Shown piece by piece: positions 1 through 9,674 of a DNA stretch of 64,000 nucleotides (position 1 is its first letter; every line of letters starts with the position of its first letter). Origin of the DNA: Pantoea rwandensis (GTDB lineage: Bacteria > Pseudomonadota > Gammaproteobacteria > Enterobacterales > Enterobacteriaceae); the NCBI RefSeq assembly GCF_002095475.1, contig NZ_MLFR01000018.1:1-64000 (forward strand), read 5' to 3'. The notes below the pieces were generated by a model that saw only the letters and a list, made by a program, of their open reading frames with translations, was not told where the DNA came from and searched no databases. The translations under genes and the position numbers were made by a program.

Positions 1-62
1 CCATAAATGGCGCCCCTACACCGTTCGGTGCGGTTTTCGTAGGGTACGCATTCATGCGTACC
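1..62. repeat. Composite palindromic intergenic repeat, copy 1 (cut by window edge)
   Basis: Two palindromes are joined by a linker. The left one (CCATAAATGGCGCC, from base 1) is cut by the window edge. The right one, at 43-62, is GGTACGCATTCATGCGTACC. The linker includes CTACA and GTAGGG flanks. The same arrangement recurs at 4743-4807, and the right palindrome returns at 9639-9658, so this is a dispersed family rather than a gene part. It is probably a BIME/REP-like element; no protein is visible. Confidence 0.6.
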
Positions 63-130
63 GGTTTAAACACGCACGCATTGGCTTAAGTGAGCGGCAT
101 TACGGCTTTAGCCCCGACAGATCCCTTCTG

Positions 131-162
131 TTGACAAAAAAGCCGCGAATCATCGCGGCTTT
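131..162 (-). terminator. Rho-independent terminator of araBA
   Basis: Perfect 9-bp stem AAAGCCGCG (139-147) and CGCGGCTTT (154-162) around a 6-base loop. Read on the minus strand, the stem is followed by a run of six T. It lies 18 bp past the araA stop, so the araBA transcript ends here and no araD follows. Confidence 0.85.
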
Positions 163-180
163 AATCAACAACTCAAACCA

Positions 181-1671
181 TCAGCGTGCCAAACGGTAAT
201 ACGCTTCATTCCAGCGCAACGCATCTTTGAACGCCGGTAAACGTGTCTCTTCATCAATCACCAGCACTTCAATGCCATTCAACTCGCCGTACAAGTACAT
301 ATCATCGAGATCCAACGCCTGACTGAACACTGTATGGTGCGCGCCGCCTGCCAGAATCCAGGCTTCAGATGCGGTTGCCAGTGAAGGCTGAGCACGCCAC
401 AACGCACGTGCAACCGGCAACTTCGGCAGGGGTTTCGGTTGTTCGATGGCATCGACGACGTTCACCAGCAAACGGAAGCGGTCACCCATATCGATCACGC
501 TGGCGTTCACCGCACGACCAGCTGGTGTCGAGAAGATCATACGCGCAGGATCGGCTTTGCCACCAATGCCCAGGAACTGAACATCGATCAATGGCTTCGG
601 TTCTTTCGCAATCGAAGGGCACACTTCCAGCATATGGGAACCCAGCACCAAATCGTTGCCCGGTGAGAAGTGATAGGTGTAATCCTCCATAAAGGAGGTG
701 CCGCCGGCGCGGTTACCCGCTTGGACTTTCAGGATGTGCAGCAGGGCGGCCGTTTTCCAGTCGCCTTCACCGGCAAAACCATATCCCTGGCCCATCAGAC
801 GCTGTACCGCCAAGCCGGGCAATTGCGTCATGCCGTGCAACGTCTGGAAGTTAGTGGTGAACGCTTTGCAACCTTCATCATCCAGGAAGCGCTTCAGACC
901 CAATTCGATGCGCGCCGCATCCAGAACGTTCTGGCGTTTCTCGCCATTAACCGCCGCCGCATCGCTAAACAGATATTGGCTTTCATACTCATCGATCAGC
1001 GCATTTACTTCGCCATCGCTGACGCTGTTCACCACTTCCACCAAATCGCCGACGCCCCAGCCGTTCACTGAATAGCCAAACTGAATCTGGGCAGCGACTT
1101 TATCGCCTTCAGTGACGGCCACTTCACGCATATTGTCGCCAAAGCGCGCCACCTTCAGCTGCTGGCTCGCCTGTTTTGCCAGCGCCGCATTGATCCAACG
1201 ACCGATACGCTGCTGGCTGGTCTTATCCTGCCAGTGGCCGGTGACCACGCTATGCTGCAGCCCCATGCGCGCGCCTATAAAGCCGAACTCACGGCCGCCG
1301 TGCGCAGTTTGGTTCAGGTTCATAAAGTCCATATCCATGCTGTCCCACGGAATTTCCGCGTTGAACTGGGTATGGAATTGCAGCAGCGGTTTATTCAGGA
1401 TGCTTAACCCACCAATCCACATCTTGGCCGGAGAGAAGGTGTGCAGCCAGGTAATGATCCCGGCGCATTGCGTGTCGTGGTTGGCTTCGCGGCACAGAGC
1501 CAGTGCCTCATCCGGCGATTTCACCAGCGGTTTCAACACCAGTGGCACCGGCAATGTTCCCGCCTGATTCAAGCCATCCATCACCTGGCGCGCATGATGT
1601 TCCACCTGGCGCAGGGTTTCCGCTCCGTAGAGATGCTGTGTACCAATCACAAACCAAACGTTCTGTTGCAT
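181..1671 (-). CDS. araA: L-arabinose isomerase
   Basis: Converts L-arabinose to L-ribulose in the cytoplasm, the first catabolic step. The product (496 aa, against 500 in E. coli) aligns along its whole length with E. coli AraA. The expected Mn-binding segments are present: [33 protein letters not shown] and [10 protein letters not shown], which carry the family's Glu, Glu, His and His ligands. The ATG at 1671 is chosen because AAGGAG sits just upstream and the product then begins [12 protein letters not shown], as in the family; the ATG at 1797 would add 42 residues that lie inside araB. It follows araB by 10 bp and is clearly co-transcribed. In E. coli araD comes next; here a terminator does. 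Confidence 0.97.
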   Translation of the reverse strand: MQQNVWFVIGTQHLYGAETLRQVEHHARQVMDGLNQAGTLPVPLVLKPLVKSPDEALALCREANHDTQCAGIITWLHTFSPAKMWIGGLSILNKPLLQFHTQFNAEIPWDSMDMDFMNLNQTAHGGREFGFIGARMGLQHSVVTGHWQDKTSQQRIGRWINAALAKQASQQLKVARFGDNMREVAVTEGDKVAAQIQFGYSVNGWGVGDLVEVVNSVSDGEVNALIDEYESQYLFSDAAAVNGEKRQNVLDAARIELGLKRFLDDEGCKAFTTNFQTLHGMTQLPGLAVQRLMGQGYGFAGEGDWKTAALLHILKVQAGNRAGGTSFMEDYTYHFSPGNDLVLGSHMLEVCPSIAKEPKPLIDVQFLGIGGKADPARMIFSTPAGRAVNASVIDMGDRFRLLVNVVDAIEQPKPLPKLPVARALWRAQPSLATASEAWILAGGAHHTVFSQALDLDDMYLYGELNGIEVLVIDEETRLPAFKDALRWNEAYYRLAR

Positions 1672-1681
1672 TTCCTGCTCC

Positions 1682-3358
1682 TTACTTAGCGGATGCGGCG
1701 TACTGCGGTTCAGCAGCCCGACACCAGTTTTGGTAACGTTGATAAAGTTGTTGATAGCCCGCCACGCGCAGGCTGTTAGGTTGAAGCGTGACGGCAATCG
1801 GGCTGGCCATCACTTGTTGTGCGGCAGGGACATCGGCATACACTTCAGCGGCGACCGCGGCAAAAATGGCAGCACCTAACGCGCAGCATTCATCGGAAGC
1901 GACAATATCCAGTGGGCGATTCATTACATCGCAGCAGGCCTGCATGATGGCGGGGGATTTCCGCGCGATGCCGCCCAGCGTCAGAATGCTCTCCACCGGA
2001 ATCTGTTGCTGCTCGAAGCACTCCATAATGGCGCGTGCGCCAAAGGCGGTAGCCGCGACTAAGCCACCAAACAGGGCGGGTGCATCGGTGCCGAGATTGA
2101 GATCGGTAATTACGCCTTTCAAACGCTGATTGGCGTCGGGCGTGCGGCGGCCGTTAAACCAGTCCAGCACCACCGGAAGATGGTCAAGTTGCGGGTCGGC
2201 AGCCCAGGCTTCGGTCAGCGAACGGATTAAATCCTGCTGCATCTCATCCAGTTGGGGCTGGAGTTCGGGATGGCGCGCCACGGCTTGTTGCAGTGGCCAA
2301 CCCAGCAAGCGACTGAACCAGGCGTAGATATCGCCAAAAGCAGATTGTCCGGCTTCACATCCAATCGCACCCGGCACGACGCTGCCATCCACCTGACCGC
2401 AGATGCCTTTAATGGCGCGGTCACCGACCTTTTCGCTGTCGGCAATCAGAATGTCGCAGGTGGAGGTGCCAATCACCTTCACCAGAGTGTAGGGCTGAGC
2501 ACCTGCGCCAACTGCGCCCATGTGGCAGTCAAACGCGCCGCCAGAAAGAATCACCTGCTGTGACAAGCCAAGACGCTGGGACCACTCTGCAGAGAGGGTT
2601 CCGACCGGCACATCAGCGGTATAGGTATCCGTAAACAGCGGGGAATCGAGCTGCTCAACCAGCATTGGGTCAAGGGCACGGAAGAAATCCGCAGGCGGCA
2701 AACCGTCCCATTCGGGATGCCACAAAGATTTGTGACCCGCAGCGCAGCGCCCACGACGCAATTGCGCAGGCGCGGTAGTCCCGCTCAATAAGGCGGGCAC
2801 CCAGTCACACAGTTCCACCCAAGACACTGCCGCGTCACGCACAGCTGAATCACTGCGTGACACGTGCAGAATCTTGGCCCAGAACCACTCCGATGAGTAC
2901 ACGCCGCCAATATAGCGAGTGTAATCAGTGAAATGTCCGTTGCGGCACAGCTGGTTAATCTCTTCGGCTTCCTCAATCGCGGTGTGATCTTTCCACAGCA
3001 CAAACATGGCGTTGGGGTTGGTGGCGAATTCTGGGCGTAACGCTAACACCTGGCCTTCTCGGTCAATCGGCGCAGGGGTTGAACCGGTGGAATCCACACC
3101 AATACCCACCACAGCCGCGCGCTGGTCGGGTGATAACGCTTGCACTACGCTGACTACCGCCTGTTCAAGCGCATCAATATAGTCTTGAGGATGGTGGCGA
3201 AAGCGGTTGGTGTGCGCGTCACAAAACTCACCCTTAGCCCAACGCGGGTAATTCACCACGGCTTTTTCCAGCTCTTTACCACTACGGCAATCCACGGCGA
3301 GAGCACGTACCGAGTCACTGCCAAAATCCAGCCCAATTGTTATGGCGCCAGCACCCAT
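1682..3358 (-). CDS. araB: Ribulokinase
   Basis: FGGY-family sugar kinase that phosphorylates L-ribulose to L-ribulose-5-phosphate with ATP. The product has 558 aa (E. coli 566) and aligns throughout. It has the N-terminal phosphate loop [13 protein letters not shown], the substrate segment [13 protein letters not shown], the second nucleotide loop [11 protein letters not shown] and the C-terminal [12 protein letters not shown] region. The ATG follows AGGAGA. It is the first gene of araBA, transcribed leftward from the control region at 3359-3724, which also feeds araFGH. The reading frame is intact, unlike araF and araG. The product would need AraD (L-ribulose-5-P epimerase) from elsewhere in the genome. 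Confidence 0.97.
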   Translation of the reverse strand: MGAGAITIGLDFGSDSVRALAVDCRSGKELEKAVVNYPRWAKGEFCDAHTNRFRHHPQDYIDALEQAVVSVVQALSPDQRAAVVGIGVDSTGSTPAPIDREGQVLALRPEFATNPNAMFVLWKDHTAIEEAEEINQLCRNGHFTDYTRYIGGVYSSEWFWAKILHVSRSDSAVRDAAVSWVELCDWVPALLSGTTAPAQLRRGRCAAGHKSLWHPEWDGLPPADFFRALDPMLVEQLDSPLFTDTYTADVPVGTLSAEWSQRLGLSQQVILSGGAFDCHMGAVGAGAQPYTLVKVIGTSTCDILIADSEKVGDRAIKGICGQVDGSVVPGAIGCEAGQSAFGDIYAWFSRLLGWPLQQAVARHPELQPQLDEMQQDLIRSLTEAWAADPQLDHLPVVLDWFNGRRTPDANQRLKGVITDLNLGTDAPALFGGLVAATAFGARAIMECFEQQQIPVESILTLGGIARKSPAIMQACCDVMNRPLDIVASDECCALGAAIFAAVAAEVYADVPAAQQVMASPIAVTLQPNSLRVAGYQQLYQRYQNWCRAAEPQYAASAK

Positions 3359-3724
3359 TGGGATTCTCCTGTGTGAGTTATCTGGCTCTATCCTGGAATG
3401 TGGCGGGATAAGCGGTTAGTCATCGCCAGCTGAGAACATGTACTTTTCTGCTATCGACAGCATTGTGTGATCGGCAGCAAAAGTTAATGACTGGTTAATT
3501 TCGCTGAATATATGGAGGATTTGGTCATCGTTTTAGGATGTGATACCGCTCTACATTTTTCCTTTCTATTCCCGCTACAACTAGCCCAGCGTTTGCACAC
3601 CCTTTGAACAAACATTGAGCTAACGCGCTGATTTTTCGCAGTGCCCAAACGTGAAATCTAATTGGTAGCGTTTACACCGATTGGTTCCTTACAGCGATAA
3701 AACACCATTGTGCCGGAGAGCATC
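3359..3724. promoter_or_regulatory. Divergent araBA / araFGH control region
   Basis: 366 bp without a gene. The best AraC half-site candidate is 3437-3453; read toward araB it is TAGCAGAAAAGTACATG, close to the araI1 consensus (TAGCA and CAT matched at the right spacing). A weaker candidate lies 21 bp nearer araB (3416-3432). TATGGA at 3511-3516 and TAGCGTTTACACC at 3666-3678 are further partial AraC-like motifs. A CRP-like site, TGTGA-N6-GCAAA, is at 3466-3481. For araF, TTTACA (3671-3676) and GATAAA (about 3696) could be -35 and -10. The layout matches arabinose regulation; the individual sites were placed by eye. Confidence 0.55.
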
Positions 3725-4707
3725 ATGCATAAATTCACTAAAGCGCTGGCGGCGGTAGGTCTCGCCGCGGTTATGTCACAATCCGCTATCGCCGAGACGA
3801 TGAAACTGGGTTTCCTCGTTAAGCAACCAGAAGAACCCTGGTTCCAGACTGAATGGAAATTTGCCGATAAAGCTGGCAAGGATCTGGGTTTTGAAGTCAT
3901 CAAGATCGCCGTGCCGGATGGCGAAAAAACGTTGAACGCCATCGACAGCCTGGCCGCGAGTGGCGCCAAAGGCTTCGTCATCTGTACGCCGGATCCAAAA
4001 TTGGGTTCCGCGATTGTGGCGAAGGCACGGAGTTATGGCCTGAAAGTGATCGCCGTGGATGACCAGTTCGTGACGGCTAAAGGTAAGCCCATGGACACGG
4101 TGCCGCTGGTCATGATGGCCGCGACCAAGATTGGCGAACGTCAGGGGCAAGAACTCTATAAAGAGATGCAGAAGCGCGGTTGGGATGCCAAAGAGACCGG
4201 CGTGATGGCCATTACCGCCAACGAATTGGATACCGCTCGTCGTCGTACCGGTGGATCCATGGACGCGCTGAAAGCAGCGGGCTTCCCTGAGAAACAAATC
4301 TATCAGGTCCCGACCAAATCTAACGATATCCCCGGTGCGTTCGACGCCGGCAACTCGCTGTTGGTGCAGCATCCTGAAGTGAAGCACTGGCTGATTGTCG
4401 GCATGAATGACAACACCGTGCTGGGTGGTGTACGCGCCACCGAAGGCCAGGCTTCAAAGCGCCAGACGTGATCGGCATCGGCATTAACGGCGTCGATGCG
4501 GTGAGCGAGTTGTCGAAAGGTTCTGCCACCGGCTTCTACGGTTCACTGCTGCCAAGCCCGGATGTGCACGGTTATAAGAGCAGCCAGCTGCTTTACAACT
4601 GGGTGACCAAAGGTGAAGAACCACCAAAATTCACCGAGGTAACCGATGTGGTGCTGATTACCCGTGACAACTTCAAGACCGAGTTAGCGAAGAAAGGGCT
4701 GATGTAA
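3725..4707 (+). pseudogene. araF: L-arabinose periplasmic binding protein, frameshifted
   Basis: High-affinity L-arabinose receptor of the AraFGH ABC importer. The ATG at 3725 follows GGAGAG and starts a 23-residue signal peptide (MHKFTKALAAVGLAAVMSQS, then AIA). The mature protein aligns almost residue for residue with E. coli AraF (329 aa). The frame breaks at 4450-4451: the text reads CAGGCTTC where the family needs CAGGGCTTC (Gln-Gly-Phe), so one G is missing from a GGG run. As read, translation stops at 4471. The other frame resumes as VIGIGINGVDAVSELSKG and runs to a normal C-terminus. It heads araFGH. Either a base-calling error or a real and very recent mutation; no other decay is seen. 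Confidence 0.9.
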
Positions 4708-4742
4708 GTCGTCATTTTTCAGGCGGTTGTACCTTATACAGC

Positions 4743-4807
4743 GGTCGCCATTAATGGCGACCCTACGTCGAAAGGTGCGTTTTGTCGGGTGCGCATTTAT
4801 GCGCACC
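4743..4807. repeat. Composite palindromic intergenic repeat, copy 2
   Basis: The left palindrome is GGTCGCCATTAATGGCGACC (4743-4762), followed by CTACG, a linker of about 20 bp, and the right palindrome GGTGCGCATTTATGCGCACC (4788-4807). It has the same order and spacing as the copy at the window start, with compensating changes in the arms. It sits between araF and araG, inside the araFGH transcript, where folding could stabilise the upstream araF message or lower araG expression. Confidence 0.65.
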
Positions 4808-4864
4808 TGGGATGATTGCCGTAATCGGCGATTCCAAAAGCAATATTGAAGCTCAGGAGTTTCC

Positions 4865-6389
4865 ATGAATCGCACTGATTCTGCTTTTCTCTCTTTTCAT
4901 GGCATTAGCAAAACTTTCCCCGGCGTAAAAGCGCTGCAGGACATCTCATTTCAGTGCCGTGCGGGCGAAGTGCACGCCTTGATGGGCGAAAACGGCGCGG
5001 GCAAATCGACGCTGTTGAAAATCCTCAGCGGCAGCTATCAGCCAAGTGGCGGTGAAATTCGCATCAAAGGCGAGGTGAAGGCTTTCGGCAACACGGTTGA
5101 AGCCCTCGATGCGGGCGTGGCGATTATTTACCAGGAACTGCATTTGGTGCCGGAAATGAGCGTGGCCGAAAACATCTATCTCGGCCAGTTACCGCATAAG
5201 CACGGATTAGTGAATCGCAAACTGTTGCGCTATGAAGCCGATTTGCAGCTCAAAAACCTCGGCATGAATATCGATCCAGACATGCCGCTGAAATATCTGT
5301 CGCTGGGCCAGTGGCAGATGGTGGAGATCGCCAAAGCGCTGGCACGCAATGCGCGCATCATCGCTTTTGATGAGCCCACCAGTTCGCTGTCAGCGCGTGA
5401 AATTGAGCACCTGTTCCGCGTTATCCGCCAACTGCGTGACCAGGGTCGTACCGTGCTGTATGTGTCACATCGTATGGAAGAGATCTTTGCCCTGAGTGAT
5501 GCCATCACCGTGTTCAAAGACGGCCGCTACGTGCGCACCTTCAGCGACATGAAAAACACCCATCACGACGATTTGGTGCAGGCCATGGTGGGGCGCAATA
5601 TCGGCGATATCTACGGCTATGCACCCCGCACCTTGGGCAAGGTGCGTTTACAGCTGGATCAGGTCGAAGCGAAGGGCGTACGCATGCCGATTTCGCTCAC
5701 GGTCAGAGCGGGTGAAATTGTTGGTCTGTTTGGGCTGGTCGGTGCCGGGCGCAGCGAATTAATGAAAGGGCTTTTTGGGCGCCACTAAACTGCGTGCAGG
5801 CACGGTGACGTTGGATGGTAAAACGCTCAATATTCGCCAGCCAATAGATGCCATTCGCGCGGGCATCATGCTCTGCCCAGAAGACCGCAAATCAGAAGGC
5901 ATTATTCCGGTGCACTCGGTGCGTGACAACATCAACATCAGTGCCCGCCGCCACAATCTCACCGCCGGTTGCCTGATCAAACCGGGTTGGGAAGCCAAAA
6001 ACGCGGATAGCCACATCCGTTCATTGAATATCAAAACGCCGGGGCCGCAACAACTGATCATGAACCTGTCTGGCGGTAATCAGCAAAAAGCGATTTTAGG
6101 TCGTTGGTTGTCAGAAAAGATGAACGTGATTCTGTTAGATGAACCGACACGCGGCATTGATGTGGGCGCCAAGCACGAGATCTATAACCTGATTTATCAA
6201 CTGGCAAACCAAGGGATCGCGGTGCTGTTTGCCTCAAGCGATCTGCCTGAAGTGATGGGCTTGGCCGACCGCATCATCGTGATGCGTGAAGGGGAGATTG
6301 CCGGAGAACTGACACACGACGCGGCCACGGAGCAGCAAACGCTGAGCCTGGCAATGCCGAAAACCACTCAAGCGGCCGCCGTGGCCTGA
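4865..6389 (+). pseudogene. araG: L-arabinose ABC transporter ATPase, frameshifted
   Basis: ATP-binding subunit with two nucleotide-binding domains that powers arabinose import with AraH. The first domain has Walker [10 protein letters not shown] and Walker [13 protein letters not shown]; the second keeps [16 protein letters not shown] and [12 protein letters not shown]. The frame breaks at 5777-5779. TTTTTGGGCGCC should be TTTTTGGCGCC (Phe-Gly-Ala-Thr-Lys), so one extra G is present and translation stops at 5788; the rest resumes as [16 protein letters not shown] and ends normally. With the frame restored the length is about 507 aa (E. coli 504). It starts after AGGAG and lies between araF and araH. 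The fault type matches that in araF, so a base-calling error is quite possible. Confidence 0.9.
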
Positions 6390-6406
6390 TGTAAAGGAGA
6401 GCAATA

Positions 6407-7393
6407 ATGGCTTCATCTACCACTTCCAACACGCCACCGACGCAGCGCCAAGGGCTGCAACTGGGGCGGATTTGGGACAACTTCGGCATGCTGGTGGTGT
6501 TCGCACTGCTGTTTATTGTCTGTGCTATTTTCGTGCCGAACTTTGGCTCACTGATCAATATGAAAGGCCTGGGTCTGGCGATGTCGATGTCGGGCATGGT
6601 GGCCTGCGGGATGCTGTTCTGCCTCGCTTCCGGTGATTTTGACCTGTCAGTGGCCTCAGTGATTGCCTGCGCAGGCGTGGTGACAGCCGTGGTGATCAAC
6701 ATGACGGAAAGTCTGTGGATCGGCGTGGCAGCCGGTCTGGTGCTCGGCATGGCCACGGGTTTTATCAACGGCTTTGTGATTGCCCGACTGAAAATCAATG
6801 CGCTGATCACTACATTGGCGACGATGCAGATTGTGCGCGGACTGGCCTATATCTTCTCTGACGGTAAAGCGGTGGGTATTGAAGACGAACGCTTCTTCAC
6901 CCTCGGCTATGCCAACTGGTTGGGTGTGCCCGCACCGATTTGGCTCACCATTGCGACAATGGTCATCTTCGGTTTTCTGCTGAATAAAACCACCTTTGGT
7001 CGTAATACGCTGGCGATCGGGGGCAATGAGGAGGCAGCTCGACTGGCGGGCGTGCCGGTGGTGAGAACCCGCATCATCATCTTTATTCTGTCAGGTCTGG
7101 TCTCTGCTGCTGCTGGCATTATCTTGGCCTCACGTATGACCAGCGGCCAACCGATGACATCGTTGGGCTATGAATTGATTGTGATCTCGGCTTGTGTACT
7201 GGGTGGCGTATCGCTGAAAGGGGGCATCGGCAAGATTTCCTATGTGGTCGCGGGGGTGTTGATTCTTGGCACCGTTGAGAATGCGATGAATTTATTGAAT
7301 ATCTCGCCGTTCTCACAGTATGTGGTACGCGGTCTGATACTGTTAGCGGCGGTGATTTTTGACCGCTACAAACAGAAAAATAAAGCTGTCTGA
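6407..7393 (+). CDS. araH: L-arabinose ABC transporter permease
   Basis: Inner-membrane permease of the AraFGH importer. The 328 aa match the E. coli length exactly. The sequence is a series of hydrophobic segments, and the conserved loop CLASGDFDLSVASVIA (about residues 72-87) is typical of the BPD_transp_2 sugar permeases. The start follows AAAGGAGAGCAATA and lies 17 bp after the araG stop. The C-terminus (DRYKQKNKAV) is a normal charged cytoplasmic tail. The frame is intact. Confidence 0.96.
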   Translation: MASSTTSNTPPTQRQGLQLGRIWDNFGMLVVFALLFIVCAIFVPNFGSLINMKGLGLAMSMSGMVACGMLFCLASGDFDLSVASVIACAGVVTAVVINMTESLWIGVAAGLVLGMATGFINGFVIARLKINALITTLATMQIVRGLAYIFSDGKAVGIEDERFFTLGYANWLGVPAPIWLTIATMVIFGFLLNKTTFGRNTLAIGGNEEAARLAGVPVVRTRIIIFILSGLVSAAAGIILASRMTSGQPMTSLGYELIVISACVLGGVSLKGGIGKISYVVAGVLILGTVENAMNLLNISPFSQYVVRGLILLAAVIFDRYKQKNKAV

Positions 7394-7408
7394 TTTCGGA
7401 CTATGGTG

Positions 7409-7438
7409 GGGCGGCCTGAAGGTCGCCCGTTAGGCTTT
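7409..7438 (+). terminator. Possible terminator after araFGH
   Basis: Stem GGGCGGCC (7409-7416) pairs with GGTCGCCC (7421-7428), with one G-U pair and a 4-base loop. The tract that follows (GTTAGGCTTT) is poor in T, so read-through into araC is plausible. Confidence 0.45.
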
Positions 7439-7460
7439 AACAGGTGACAGTGAGGGCATT

Positions 7461-8378
7461 ATGTACCACCGTGAACCCCCGTGTGAGCAGCAGAACCCGT
7501 TATTGCCCGGCTATCCGTTCAATGCCTGGCTGGTAGCGGGACTGACACCGATCAATGCCAACGATCAACTGGACTTCTTTATTGACCGACCGCACGGTAT
7601 GAAAGGTTACATTCTCAACCTGACAATCAAAGGCCGCGGTCGCGTGTTTGATGGAGAGTCGGCGTTTGACTGCGAGCCAGGCGATCTGTTGCTGTTCCAG
7701 CCTAAAACACCGCACTATTATGGTCGTTCTCCAGACAGTCCCTGCTGGTTTCATCGCTGGGTGTATTTCCGCCCACGTGCCTATTGGACCGATTGGCTTC
7801 AGTGGCAGGATGAGAGCCAAGGGGTAGGACGTTTACGGCTGTCTGAAGCACAGCGTGCAGAATTTGATCGTTTGTTTGCCAGCATTGAACAAACCCACAA
7901 TTCGGGCCGTCGTTTTGCAGAAGAGTTGGCGATGAATTTGCTTGAGCGCTTATTGTTGCGAGCCGTGGAAGAAGATCCGCGCAGCCATCAGCAAATCCGC
8001 GACCCACGCGTGATCGAAGCCTGCCAATACGTCACCAATCATCTGGCGAGTGAAGTAAAAATTGAAGATGTCGCACGGCATGTGTGTCTCTCACCCTCAC
8101 GGCTGGCGCATTTGTTCCGGGAACAAATGGGTATCAATTTGCTGCGCTGGCGCGAGGATCAGCGGGTGATTCGCGCTAAACTGCTGCTGCAAACCACCCA
8201 AGAGCCGATTGCCTCTGTTGGCCGTGAAGTGGGCTATGACGATCAGCTCTATTTCTCTCGCGTATTCCGTAAACGTGTCGGCGTTAGCCCGAGTGATTTT
8301 CGTCGCCGTAGTCAGGATGCGCACGATGCCTTAGTGGCACAGGAGAGCTGGCAACCTGCACGGAGTGCTATCTCCTGA
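7461..8378 (+). CDS. araC: Arabinose operon regulator AraC
   Basis: Arabinose-responsive activator/repressor. The N-terminal cupin-like sugar-binding half aligns with E. coli AraC ([18 protein letters not shown], then [19 protein letters not shown]). The C-terminal two-helix DNA-binding domain has [18 protein letters not shown] and [18 protein letters not shown]. It has 305 aa (E. coli 292), the extra being a short N-terminal and a short C-terminal extension. GAGGG lies just before the ATG. Position is unusual: in E. coli araC is divergent from araBAD, while here it is downstream of and parallel to araFGH, so it may be partly co-transcribed with the transporter. Its target sites are probably in 3359-3724. 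Confidence 0.95.
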   Translation: MYHREPPCEQQNPLLPGYPFNAWLVAGLTPINANDQLDFFIDRPHGMKGYILNLTIKGRGRVFDGESAFDCEPGDLLLFQPKTPHYYGRSPDSPCWFHRWVYFRPRAYWTDWLQWQDESQGVGRLRLSEAQRAEFDRLFASIEQTHNSGRRFAEELAMNLLERLLLRAVEEDPRSHQQIRDPRVIEACQYVTNHLASEVKIEDVARHVCLSPSRLAHLFREQMGINLLRWREDQRVIRAKLLLQTTQEPIASVGREVGYDDQLYFSRVFRKRVGVSPSDFRRRSQDAHDALVAQESWQPARSAIS

Positions 8379-8454
8379 ATTTCAGGTGATTCCGCCTTGT
8401 TCTTACCCGCTGATTCGTCTTAAATCAGTGAGGTAACGAACAAGAGGAATGAGA

Positions 8455-9495
8455 ATGAGCGATAAATTACGTGTCGGCCTGATGGGCTACGGTTTTGCCA
8501 GCAAAACCTTCCACGCACCTTTGATCGCCGGCACGTCTGGCGTTGAACTGGCCGCGATCTCCAGCAGCGATGCCACGAAAGTGCACGCTGACTGGCCTTC
8601 GGTGCAGGTGGTGGCTGATCCCCAGGCTTTGCTGGACGACCCGACTCTGCAACTGATTGTAATTCCGACCCCGAACGATACCCATTTCCCACTGGCTAAA
8701 GCGGCTCTCAATGCGGGCAAGCATGTGGTGGTCGATAAACCGTTTACCGTGACGTTGTCACAAGCACGTGAGCTGGATGCGCTAGCGAAGGCCAAAGGGT
8801 TACTGCTTTCCGTGTTCCACAATCGTCGTTGGGACAGCGATTTCCTGACGTTGAAAACCCTGCTGGCTGACGGCACGCTGGGTGAGGTACGTTATCTCGA
8901 ATCCCATTTTGACCGCTTCCGCCCGGAAGTTCGTCAGCGTTGGCGTGAAATGAAAGGGCCAGGCAGCGGTATCTGGTTTGATTTGGGCCCGCACGTGTTG
9001 GATCAGGCGCTGCAGCTATTTGGTGCGCCGGTCGCCATCAACGTCGATATGGCTGAACTGCGTCCAGGCGCGCAAACCACTGATTACTTCCACGCAGTGC
9101 TGACCTATCCAACCCGCCGCGTGGTGTTGCACGCCAGCATGCTGGCGGCGGCGGAATCTGCCCGTTTCGTGGTACACGGCACCCGAGGCAGCTATGTGAA
9201 ATATGGCCTTGATCCGCAGGAAGATCGCTTGAAAGCGGGCGAGCGTCCACCGCGTGAAGACTGGGGTTATGACATGCGCAACGGTACGCTGACGCTCGCC
9301 GAAGGTGACGTGATGGTGGAGAAAGAGTTACTGACGTTGCCAGGTAACTATCCGGCTTATTACGCGGCCATTCGTGATGCGGTTGCCGGTACTGGTGCAA
9401 ACCCGGTGCAAGCTGAAGAGGCAATTCAGGTGATGGAACTGATTGAGCTGGGTCTGCAGTCTGCCGAGAAGCGTCAGACCATGTCGCTGAAGTAA
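8455..9495 (+). CDS. ydgJ: Gfo/Idh/MocA-family NAD(P) oxidoreductase YdgJ
   Basis: Predicted NAD(P)-dependent oxidoreductase of small polyols or sugars; the substrate is not established. The Rossmann start is VGLMGYGFASKTFHAPL, and the EKP-like motif of the family reads VVVDKPFTVT. The central segment FHNRRWDSDFLTLK and the C-terminal GNYPAYYAAIRDA agree with E. coli YdgJ over the full length. The ATG at 8455 is preferred to that at 8449 because GAGGA then sits at normal spacing. In E. coli ydgJ also neighbours add and malY, so this is an old gene order; its nearness to the ara genes is specific to this lineage. Confidence 0.92.
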   Translation: MSDKLRVGLMGYGFASKTFHAPLIAGTSGVELAAISSSDATKVHADWPSVQVVADPQALLDDPTLQLIVIPTPNDTHFPLAKAALNAGKHVVVDKPFTVTLSQARELDALAKAKGLLLSVFHNRRWDSDFLTLKTLLADGTLGEVRYLESHFDRFRPEVRQRWREMKGPGSGIWFDLGPHVLDQALQLFGAPVAINVDMAELRPGAQTTDYFHAVLTYPTRRVVLHASMLAAAESARFVVHGTRGSYVKYGLDPQEDRLKAGERPPREDWGYDMRNGTLTLAEGDVMVEKELLTLPGNYPAYYAAIRDAVAGTGANPVQAEEAIQVMELIELGLQSAEKRQTMSLK

Positions 9496-9529
9496 AAGGT
9501 ATCATTGTCGCTATGGAGGGAATCATCGG

Positions 9530-9658
9530 TGTGCATTAATTGGCACGATGCCCCTTGATCGTAGGGTGCGCATTGATTGGCACGATGCCCGTTAATCGTA
9601 GGGTGCGCATTAATTGGCACGATGCCTCTTAATCGTAGGGTGCGCATTTATGCGCACC
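9530..9658. repeat. Three 37-bp tandem repeats ending in a palindrome
   Basis: Units at 9530-9566, 9567-9603 and 9604-9640 share the pattern TGCGCATTAATTGGCACGAT followed by GCCCnTTAATCGTAGGG, with a few differences between copies. The array ends in GGTGCGCATTTATGCGCACC (9639-9658), the same palindrome as at 4788-4807. It lies between the convergent ydgJ and add genes, and the final hairpin may help end transcription. There are no spacers, so it is not a CRISPR. Confidence 0.75.
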
Positions 9659-9674
9659 TTATTTTTTAAAGCGC

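Noticed and set aside
1672..1797. Longer araA starting at 1797
   Set aside because: The extra 42 residues are the reverse-frame end of araB; AAGGAG and family alignment favour 1671.
3776..4387. 203-codon minus-strand frame opposite araF
   Set aside because: It lies wholly within a well-conserved gene and has no family match.
9530..9640. Regular 37-bp units as a CRISPR array
   Set aside because: The units are directly adjacent with no spacers, and no cas genes are present.
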